Shown here: piece after piece, positions 57,274 through 64,000 of the stretch
Layout: each line of letters starts with the position of its first letter
Numbering within the stretch: the stretch's first letter is position 1
From: Lepus europaeus
Lineage: Eukaryota; Chordata; Mammalia; Lagomorpha; Leporidae
DNA: 64,000 nucleotides
Reading direction: 5' to 3'
NCBI RefSeq assembly: GCF_033115175.1
Contig: NC_084836.1
Span: forward strand, 83,108,253 to 83,172,252
The notes under the pieces: model-generated
Database searches by the model: none
Told to the model about the DNA's origin: nothing
Seen by the model: the letters and a program-made list of their open reading frames with translations, nothing else
Program-made: the position numbers and the translations under genes

Positions 57274-57426
57274 GAGATGGCAGCAGAAAAGGCCAAGGCA
57301 GCAGCCGGGGAGGCCAAGGTGAAGAAGCAGCTGGTGGCCCGGGAGCAGGAGATCGCAGCTGTCCAGGCGCGCATGCAGGCCAGCTACCGTGAGCACGTGA
57401 AGGAGGTGCAGCAGCTGCAGGGCAAG
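57274..57426 (+). CDS. RRBP1: RRBP1 exon 5: coiled coil (microtubule-binding region)
   Basis: Encodes residues 769-819 (EMAAEKAKAAAGEAKVKKQ... to ...KEVQQLQGK). Highly charged, Ala/Lys/Glu-rich helix. 153 nt, phase 0 both sides. In human p180 a microtubule-binding region is mapped just after the repeat, and this exon falls in the equivalent place; that is transferred by position. Acceptor CTTCCCAG, donor AAG|GTGGGT. Confidence 0.96.
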
Positions 57427-57592
57427 GTGGGTAGTGGCCTCGGGCCCCCAGGGAAGGGAGTCTCAGGTCCTGGCAAGGCGCGGCCTGCACTTGAGATAAG
57501 GATGCCCTTGGTGGGGTCTGTGTAGTGTGTGGAGGGGCCAGGGGTTGTCACATCTGGCTGGACTGTGTCAGCCCACTAGGCGTATGTTTCTT

Positions 57593-57923
57593 AATTTTTT
57601 TTAAAGATTTATTTTATTTATTTGAAAGAGTTACAGAGAGAGGGAGGGAGAGACAGAGAGAGAGGTCTTCCATCTGCTGGTTCACTCCCCAAATGACTGC
57701 AACGGCCAGAGCTGGGCTAATTTGAAGCCAGGAGCCAGGTGCTTCCTTACAGTCTCCCACATGGGTACAGGGGCCCAAGGACTCGGGCCATCTTCTACTG
57801 CTTTCCCAGGCCATAGCAGAGAGCTGGATTGGAGGTGGAGCAGTAGGGACTCGAACTGGCGCCTATATGGGATGCCGGCACTTCAGGCTGGGGCTTTAAC
57901 CCACTATGCCACAGCACCGGCCC
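57593..57923 (-). repeat. CSINE, antisense
   Basis: AAAGATTTATTTTATTTATTTG (in part), GA tract, GGTCTTCCATCTGCTGGTTC, reversed body, and GCCACAGCACCGGCCCC end. The GTGTGTTTGTGTGTGTG run just after it is a short simple repeat. Confidence 0.92.
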
Positions 57924-58069
57924 CAGTGTGTTTGTGTGTGTGACATTAATAACCAGGAAAGTGTAAATTACAATTTAAAGAGCACTTTCTCCTAAAGAGC
58001 GAAACTTCCAGCAGGCCAGTTCCGTGTCCCCACCTCCTGGGCGCCTGTGCAGTGGGAATCCTGACTTGT

Positions 58070-58207
58070 GGTTTCAGCCTGGCCCTGACCTGGCCGTATG
58101 AGGAGTGAACCAGTGGGCGTTCACTTTGTATGTATGTGTATGTGTGTGTCCATGTCCTTCTCTGTCATCCTGCCTTTCAAATAAATAAATAAGTATCTTT
58201 AAAAAAG
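58070..58207 (+). repeat. CSINE 3' fragment, sense
   Basis: 'ggtttcagcctggccctg', 'ggagtgaaccagtggg', a TATG/TG simple run in place of the CT tract, then CTTTCAAATAAATAAATAAG. The 5' half is missing. Confidence 0.75.
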
Positions 58208-58759
58208 AGTCCCAGTGCTGCAGCGAGGGGCCCCAGGCCAGCGCCAGGCAGCTGCCTGTCCAGACCAGCTGGCTCTGTAGTCAGAGCCTGATCCTTATCT
58301 CACAGAACCCGAGCTCTCCTCGCTGTGGCCGTGCCTCTGCCCTGCTGCTCGGCTCAGGAGGCTCATGGGAGGTCAGAGGGCAGGAAGGGAGTGTTCCTCG
58401 GGGCAGCTACAGGCTGTGACTTGTGGTCGTGTGCTTCATCTCAGCACAGTCAACCCTGGGTGACAGACGTCACGGGGCGTGTCAGGCTGTGGCCTCAGCA
58501 GTGAACCCCAGGCAGGCCGTGAGCAGTGAGAGGAGAGGAGGCGAGTGGCTGGGGGTGGGTCACACTTGGCCTCAAGCCCCTGCCACTGGCGTTCGGGCCT
58601 CTTGCTGCACGGCACCCTCCCAGCCTGCCTGGGGTGCAGGGGGCTCCTTCTGGGGGGAGGTCTCTCTATCGTGTGACCTCCCCCCTCCCCATCCAGAACC
58701 CAGTTCTCTGCAAGGCCAGGCAGTGTTCTGATGCCCCCCCTACCCCGATGCCTTTCCAG

Positions 58760-58878
58760 ATCCGAACTCTTCAGGAGCAGCTGGAGAACGGCCCCAACAC
58801 GCAGCTGGCCCGGCTGCAGCAGGAGAACTCCATCCTGAGGGACGCCCTGAACCAGGCCACCAGCCAGGTGGAGAGCAA
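58760..58878 (+). CDS. RRBP1: RRBP1 exon 6: coiled coil
   Basis: Encodes residues 820-858 (IRTLQEQLENGPNTQL... to ...ATSQVES) and two bases of K859. A leucine heptad pattern with one helix-breaking NGPN. Phase 0 in, 2 out. The donor is AGCAA|GTGAGC; reading through would meet a TGA immediately, which confirms the splice point. Acceptor CCTTTCCAG. Confidence 0.96.
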
Positions 58879-59214
58879 GTGAGCCACGTGTGCTGCATGA
58901 CACGGCGGGGGTGCGCTCCAGCTTCCTGCTGGATGTGTGGTCGGTGTGGTGGCCGTGCCCAGGCCCCACGCGGCTCTGCCGCCTACCCGTGCAGAGCCCT
59001 GTCCTGGGCTTTCCTCTCCTGTCTGGGTTCTGAGCTGCTGCCTTCTGCCGGGTGGCCTGGTGTCCCCTCAGTGCTCCGGCCTGCAGCGCCCCCTGGCTGG
59101 AGCTGGCACCTTGCTCTGCTGGACGCATGGTGCTCGCCCCAGGCCCCACGTCTTGGAGGCGTTCAGAACTCCTGGGTGGCGGCCCGCAGTGCTGAGGCCG
59201 TCTCTGTCTTGCAG
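58879..59214 (+). other. RRBP1 intron 6
   Basis: 336 bp, GTGAGC donor, CTGTCTTGCAG acceptor. GC-rich with no recognised repeat. On the minus strand at 59086-59096 it contains CCAGGGGGCGC, a partial CTCF-like core. Confidence 0.9.
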
Positions 59215-59368
59215 GCAGAACGCGGAGCTGGCCAAGCTCCGGCAGGAGCTCAGCAAGGTCAGCAAGGAGCTGGTGGAGAAGTCGGAGGCCGGGCGGCAGG
59301 AGGAGCAGCAGCGGAAGGCCCTGGAGGCCAAGGCAGCTGCCTTCGAGAAGCAGGTCCTGCAGCTGCAG
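59215..59368 (+). CDS. RRBP1: RRBP1 exon 7: coiled coil
   Basis: Completes K859 and encodes residues 860-910 (QNAELAKLRQELSKVSKEL... to ...EKQVLQLQ). A regular long heptad repeat, very rich in Glu, Lys and Gln. Phase 2 in, 0 out. Donor CTGCAG|GTGAGT. Confidence 0.96.
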
Positions 59369-59529
59369 GTGAGTGAGGCTGGCCAGCTCCGTGCCCTACT
59401 CGCTGCCCCGCCAGCCACACTGGGTCATCGCTCGCCAGTGCAGCGCAGGGCCGTGACCTCTGCCTTGTTGGTAACAGTGCCCGCTGGCACAAGTGGGTGC
59501 TCCCCACGTGCTGAGCGGCATTCAGAGCG

Positions 59530-59690
59530 TTCTGTGGGCGTGAACTCAGCCAGTTCCCGCTGTAACCCTGTGAGGGAGGTGAACTGGGGTCTGCATTTGC
59601 CCCAGAGGGACGTTTGAGGCCCAGAGGCTAAGCGACTACCCGGGCCCACACGGCCAGGACGTGGCAGAGGCAGGACCTGAGCGGCAGCGT
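59530..59690 (-). repeat. MIR SINE, antisense
   Basis: 'cagttcccgctgtaaccctgtgagggagg', then 'ctgcatttgccccagagggacgtttgaggcccagaggctaagcgacta' (in parts), then 'cacacggccaggacgtggcagagg' follow MIR in reverse. Confidence 0.7.
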
Positions 59691-59956
59691 GCGGCCGCAG
59701 AGCTGCGTGTCCTCCCAACTCGCCGCCACCGTGGCGCTGCAGGTCCGCAGTAGCCGCACACACAGCCTGCGGCCGGCCTCTGGACCAGGCCTGGAAGCCT
59801 GTTCTCGAGGGACAGTCCCCTTTCTCCTTCAGAGGCGGGAGCGTTGTCCCCCGTCCCACGGTGCGCTGGGCAGCGTCCTCAGCCCCCGCCTTGCCGCCTA
59901 CCAGCCTGGTGACCTCCCACCCCCACTGCTGTCGGGCCCTCTCTGGGGTAATTTTT

Positions 59957-60363
59957 TTTAAAGATTGATTTATATGAGGGGCCAGTGCTGTGACGTAGAG
60001 GGTAAAGCTGCCATCTGCAGTGCCAGCATCTCGTATGGCCACTGGCTCGTGTCCTGACTGCTCCACTTCCAATCCAGCTCTCTGCTGTGGCCTGGGAAAG
60101 ACAGAAATCTTCCATCCATTGGTTCACTCCTCAAATGGCTACAGCAGCCGGGGCTGGTTCAAGCTAAAGCCAGGAGCCAGGAGCTTCTGGATCTCCCGTG
60201 TTGGTGCAGGGGCCCAAGGACTTGGGCCAGCCTCTGCTGCTTTCCCAAGCACATTTGCAGGGAGCTGGATTGAAAGTGGAGCAGCTGGGTCTTGAACTGG
60301 CGCCAGTATGGGGTGCTGGCATCGCAGGCAGTGGCTTTACCTGCTGTGCCACAGCACAGGCCC
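59957..60363 (-). repeat. Composite CSINE: antisense copy with an inverted CSINE head inside
   Basis: The antisense tail (AAAGATTGATTTATATGA, about 59960-59977) is followed by a sense CSINE head (GGGGCCAGTGCTGTGACG to GTGGCCTGGGAAAG, about 59978-60099). The antisense body then resumes at ACAGAAATCTTCCATCC and runs to CCACAGCACAGGCCCC. The whole is bracketed by CTGGGGTAATTTTT, perfect at 59943-59956 and 60364-60377. Confidence 0.85.
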
Positions 60364-60689
60364 CTGGGGTAATTTTTAGGGAAGCAAAGAAATCCTGGTG
60401 ATGCCAGGGACTTCCAACCCTTTTTCTATTCCCATTACTGAAAGGCTGTAGGACGTGCTGGGGACACTGGGGCTGTCCTGTGGAAGGGACCAGGACTCCA
60501 GACACAGAACACTCAGCCTGACGTGTGAGCGTACACTGGGAAGTAGAGAAGGCGGACGTAAACGCAGCTGGGGCTTGGGTGGAAGAGAGATGGCTGCTGG
60601 GAGTCGTCTTGTGTGTACATGAAGCAGACAGAGCCAGACCAGCGCACTGGGAACCAGTGGGGTGAGCCTGGCCTGGTTAGGTGTTAAAG

Positions 60690-60860
60690 GTGTCCGGGGC
60701 TGGAGCTGGAGCTTCCAGCCCTGCCACCTCCTAATAGGTTGTTTCAGAGTCCCAGTTTCTCTGCCTGTGGTGTGGGTGTGACAGTAACAACCGTCTCGTA
60801 GGGCAGCTGTGGAGAAAAGGAGGCCAGGAACATGGACTTGACCAGTCCCCGTCAGGAAAG
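60690..60860 (+). repeat. MIR SINE
   Basis: 'cctgccacctcctaataggttg', 'gagtcccagtttctctgcctgtgg', 'gacagtaacaaccgtctcgtagggc' is the MIR 'agctgtgtgacctt ... tcagtttcctcatctgt ... ataatagtacctacctcatagg' order. Confidence 0.6.
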
Positions 60861-62059
60861 CCTCAGGAGAGACTGAGCTTTGGGTGGGAAGTGCCACCCT
60901 CTGGGCTATGCCCGAGAGAAGTTCCAGGACTATCCTTCCTTCACCTGCAGCCCTGTCGCTGTGGGCCAGCCAGACGTGGCCAGACGTGGCCGCCAGCACC
61001 CAGGGAGTGGCCCTGGGCCCTCACGTGACTTGGCAGGGCCTGCCTGGAAGAAAGCGTCCGTGGAGACTGAGTGCCGACAGCCTGTCCCCGGCTCGCTGCT
61101 TCGGGGGATGAGCTGTGTGTCGGAAATCTGGGAGCATTCTGTAAACGTCCCCAGCTGGCCTAGCTGGCCTGCCTGGCCATGCTGTAGCCCTGGCATTCAG
61201 TGTGACTGGCGGGGCTAGCCACGTTCTCCTCCCACTCAAATTGAGATCTCAGGTCCCGTGTTGTGGGCGTGAGGTTTCCTTTTAAGTTGGGTTTAAGTCC
61301 CAAAGGCAGGAGGGGTTCTCCATGCTTGTTTTTTGCTGGAACCCGTGTCCTCATCGAGGCCAGTGACGAGTGGAAAAACACGTGTGGTCAGTCTCCCTGC
61401 TGCCCGAGCTAGCCGCGGTCCTTCTTAAAGAAAAAGAGGGAGGAAGCAACCGGGGGATCTTGCACGTGCGGGGCACCCCTGCCCTGTCTCCACCATGGCA
61501 CAGCTGTGAGGCCCTGGAGCCAGGGAGACAAGAGGTGGGGGCTGCTGCAGGGCCCGTGCTACATGCTGGTGCAGAAACTCGGCACGGCCTAACGCGCCCC
61601 TAGGGCCACGGCACTGTTCGCTGTATCCTCGGCCTTGAGCTGCCGGTGGCCTCTCAGGTGCCGGAGCCACCCCCGCCTCGACACCACTCGTCAGAATGCC
61701 AGCTGAGGTGTGGCAAGGAGCCCGTGAGGTCGCGAGGGCTGAGGGGCAGCTCCTCTGTTGACCGCCTTGGACAACGTGTTGTTTACTCAGGCAGTCTTTG
61801 GACTCCCAGAGCATGCACACATTCCCCGGTCACCTGACCAGAGAAACACTGAAACCCAGAATGGAAGTGAGAAAGGAGCGTAGGCCCTTGGCAGCTCTTC
61901 TCGCACAGAGAGGATGCTGGCAGGGAGAAAGGTGCAGGGTTCTGGGGCATTTGGGAAGGGTGCTCTTCTGCCTGGACACACCAGAGACTGCAGCGGGCTC
62001 TGCTGGTGCAGGGGTGGCCCGGGTGAGAGCTGTGCCCTGGTCTGTGTGCCACTCCCCAG

Positions 62060-62198
62060 GTGTCTCACAAGGAGAGCGAGGAGGCCCTGCAGAAGCGCCT
62101 GGACGAGGTCAGCCGGGAGCTGTGCCGCGTGCAGACCAGCCACGCCAGCCTGCGGGCAGATGCCGAGAAGGCCCAGGAGCAGCAGCAGCGGGTGGCTG
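62060..62198 (+). CDS. RRBP1: RRBP1 exon 8: coiled coil
   Basis: Encodes residues 911-956 (VSHKESEEALQKRLDE... to ...EQQQRVA) and the first base of E957. The first codon is GTG (Val) right after the acceptor ACTCCCCAG; human p180 has Ala here by my recollection. Phase 0 in, 1 out. Donor GCTG|GTGAGG. Confidence 0.95.
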
Positions 62199-62937
62199 GT
62201 GAGGGCAGTGCCCTGGCGGCACCCCACTTGGGCTGGGGTCCGGGCTGGGGTTCTGTGCAGGAAAGAAGCCCTGCCGGAACCCAGTGGGCCAGTCGTGGGC
62301 CCTGTGAAGTGTGGGGCCTGGGGCCAGGGAAAGGAACGCTGGGATGTGCACTCTGGTCACTCTGGCGCTGGTGGGAAGTCGACCGAAGGGGTGCAGGGGC
62401 CGGGGGACTCCCAGGAGGAGGCTCCTGTGGTCACCCAGGCCCCAGTGACAGGGTTGGCTCAAGGCCATCAAAGCAGTGCTGGAGAGGACGGGACCGGCCT
62501 GGCAGGCGGTGATGGTGGGAAGCAGAGCAGCCAGGAGCAGGCCGGGGAGGCCGGGATCCGGGTTGGAGTCACCTGGGCAGAGCTGCGTTGGGAGGTGGCC
62601 GGCGGCAGAGCCTGAGGCGGGGCTGGGAGGAGGACGAGGCTGCTGGATTCCACAGAGCGCTTTTTAGGGGCCTCTGGCCAGGGTGCTCACCACTGCCCCG
62701 GCTGTGCGGTTGCAAGCCATCATTTAAGTCAGTGAGACCCCGTCCATGGTCTGAGGGTCTCGGGACAGCGCTGCTGGTGGCTTTCTGTATCAGCTGATGA
62801 GGCCGGGTGCTCCCAAGTCTGTCTCGCCCCCTCCGCAGCCTGCTGCAGCACACACAGGAGCGGGGGACTGAGCCCCTGGGGGCAGTGCTCCGTGTGTCCA
62901 GCCCTTGACCCTCGCTCACTTCCCTGTCCTGTGACAG
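62199..62937 (+). other. RRBP1 intron 8
   Basis: 739 bp, GTGAGG donor, CCTGTGACAG acceptor. No recognised repeat or other feature. Confidence 0.9.
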
Positions 62938-63107
62938 AGCTGCACAGCAAACTGCAGTCCTCTGAAGCAGAGGTGAAGAGCAAGTGTGAGGAGCTGAGCG
63001 GCCTCCACGGGCAGCTCCAGGAGGCCAGGGCGGAGAACTCCCAGCTCACGGAGAGGATCCAGTCCATCGAGGCCCTGCTGGAAGCGGGACAGGCTCGGGA
63101 CGCCCAG
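62938..63107 (+). CDS. RRBP1: RRBP1 exon 9: coiled coil
   Basis: Completes E957 and encodes residues 958-1013 (LHSKLQSSEAEVKSKCEEL... to ...AGQARDAQ). Continuous heptads with one cysteine. Phase 1 in, 0 out. The donor GCCCAG|GTCAGC is the weaker GTCAG type, followed by an intron of only 108 bp. Confidence 0.95.
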
Positions 63108-63215
63108 GTCAGCTGCTCCCCTGGGTGCCCAGACGGCCCCCGCTCCCCCTGCCTCCCCAGTCCCTCTGTCAGTGAGTCTCATGGAGACCAAGGAGCTGTC
63201 TGCCTCTCGTTCCAG
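63108..63215 (+). other. RRBP1 intron 9 (very short)
   Basis: 108 bp, GTCAGC donor, CTCTCGTTCCAG acceptor. Frame 0 is open from exon 9 into the intron for some distance, so retention would add an unrelated tail before a stop. Confidence 0.85.
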
Positions 63216-63250
63216 GCCAGCCGAGCAGAAGCGGAGCAGCAGCAGGCCCG
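63216..63250 (+). CDS. RRBP1: RRBP1 exon 10 (35-nt micro-exon): coiled coil
   Basis: Encodes residues 1014-1024 (ASRAEAEQQQA) and two bases of the next codon (CG, so Arg). Supported by the acceptor GTTCCAG, the donor CCCG|GTAAGC, and the match to the human stretch that continues into RLKELE. By my recollection the human protein has an extra D-V-Q just before this ASQ/ASR segment; no AG lies nine bases upstream here to supply it. Phase 0 in, 2 out. Confidence 0.88.
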
Positions 63251-64000
63251 GTAAGCCGGCGAGGGGAGGCGCTCGGGGCTCCTGTCCACCTGTTTCCATC
63301 TCAGCTGCAGGGCAGAGGGCCCTGGCAGACGGGGCCTCTAGGGTCCCCTGGCAGAAGAGCCCCTTCCAGGGGTGGCACAGGTCTGGGCGGGGACATGGCA
63401 GCCTGCAGAGAAGAGCCCCTTGCAAGGAGTGGAACTCAGCCGAGCCTCTGGCTGCCCGGCCGCCGCTGGCTGCCCGGCCGCCGTCTCCTGGTAGGGAAGG
63501 GGGGCTGGCCAGTCAAGTCCCTCCCCCTCCACAAGGCAAGGGGTCCACGGACTGAGCTCAGTGACCCAAGCAGGAACGTAGTTGCACAACCAGAGGGGAG
63601 ACCTTGGGAGGCGCCCGTGCTGCTTGCTGCACCAGACGTTTGGGACACGCGAGTAGGCGGAGCGAGCACACCACACAGCGACTGCTCTGCTGGCCAGGCC
63701 GTGTTTCCCTTCCTGTCAGCTGCCCCAGCTGTTCCTGGGGACTTCCTGGTTGCCCACACCTGAGTGCCTGTTGTGGCGGCCATCCCCTCTGGGGCTCGCT
63801 TCCCTGGGTAGCTGCCCACAGGCCTGGACGCAGGCCCTGGTAGTCCGCAGGGCAGTCGCAGGGAGTCAGGGGTGTCTTGGGTCTCGAGCAGTGTTGCTCA
63901 GGGTCCCTGTGGGGTGGTGACTGCGTCGTGAGTCTTCTGAGGGCCAGCTGGCCTGTGCTGTGGTCCCCAGCAGGCCCAGAGCTAGCAGGAGCCACACACC
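63251..64000 (+). other. RRBP1 intron 10, 5' part
   Basis: GTAAGC donor; runs off the window. GC-rich, with a short direct repeat 'gctgcccggccgcc' near 63450-63482. No repeat family or next exon (expected to begin with the base completing Arg and then Leu-Lys-Glu) is visible. Confidence 0.85.

Larger units (their letters stand above)
57427..58759 (+). other. RRBP1 intron 5
   Basis: About 1.33 kb. Holds a complete antisense CSINE and a CSINE 3' fragment, then about 550 bp without recognised features. Donor GTGGGT, acceptor GCCTTTCCAG. Confidence 0.9.
59369..62059 (+). other. RRBP1 intron 7
   Basis: About 2.7 kb, GTGAGT donor, CACTCCCCAG acceptor. Contains a MIR, a fold-back CSINE and a second MIR. 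From about 60860 to 62059 nothing is recognised. Confidence 0.9.
8690..64000 (+). other. RRBP1: RRBP1 gene, 5' part (exons 1-10 of a longer gene)
   Basis: Ribosome-binding protein 1 (p180) is a rough-ER membrane protein linked to ribosome and mRNA binding, secretory ER expansion, and microtubule/kinesin interaction. Ten exons are visible: a UTR exon, one 2.05-kb exon with the start, membrane anchor and repeat domain, and eight short coiled-coil exons. All introns are GT-AG and all joins are in frame. The visible protein is about 1,024 residues; human p180 is 1,410, so roughly 390 C-terminal residues (allowing for repeat-number difference) lie past the window. No frameshift or stop interrupts it. 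Upstream neighbours are not in view. Confidence 0.95.

Noticed and set aside
63251-64000. A further RRBP1 exon near the window end
   Set aside because: I looked for the expected Leu-Lys-Glu-Leu-Glu continuation after an AG acceptor and found none before 64000.

Overview
The window is mammalian nuclear DNA, almost certainly from a lagomorph and most likely rabbit. It carries about thirty copies or fragments of the lagomorph-specific tRNA-derived C SINE (CSINE). Each copy has a tRNA-like head, a CT/GA-rich stretch and an AAATAAAT or poly-A tail, and many are still bracketed by clean target-site duplications. Older shared mammalian repeats (MIR, L1/HAL1, MER2 and Tigger-type DNA transposons) lie between them.

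Only one gene is supported: the 5' half or more of RRBP1 (ribosome-binding protein 1, p180) on the + strand. Bases 1-7.9 kb are upstream intergenic DNA. A CpG island at about 7.9-9.96 kb holds a TATA-less promoter with GC boxes and three CCAAT boxes, and a non-coding first exon ending at a GTAAGA donor at 8898. Intron 1 is about 24.6 kb; its middle (about 19-29.9 kb) is a graveyard of + strand L1/HAL1 pieces interrupted by CSINEs. The large second exon (33533-35585) carries the start codon at 33554, the signal-anchor transmembrane segment, the basic region and the whole decapeptide repeat domain (46 units, residues 197-654). Intron 2 is about 16.9 kb. Eight short exons (52459-63250) then encode the first part of the cytoplasmic coiled coil. 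All joins keep the reading frame and give about 1,024 residues; the rest of the coiled coil and the 3' end lie beyond base 64000.

The product is an abundant rough-ER membrane protein. A short lumenal N-terminus and one membrane anchor are followed by a long cytoplasmic basic repeat (the ribosome/mRNA-binding part) and a coiled coil (microtubule and kinesin contacts). The exon layout mirrors this: one exon for anchor plus repeat, then many short exons for the rod.

I found no prokaryotic-type system, CRISPR array, tRNA/rRNA gene or second protein-coding gene. The most interesting points are the structure of the decapeptide array, a short acidic-side tripeptide apparently absent at exon 10, several candidate regulatory motifs (T-box-like palindrome, RFX X-box with direct repeats, CTCF core), a fold-back CSINE, nested CSINEs with two sets of duplications, and one unrecognised antisense open frame in intron 2.
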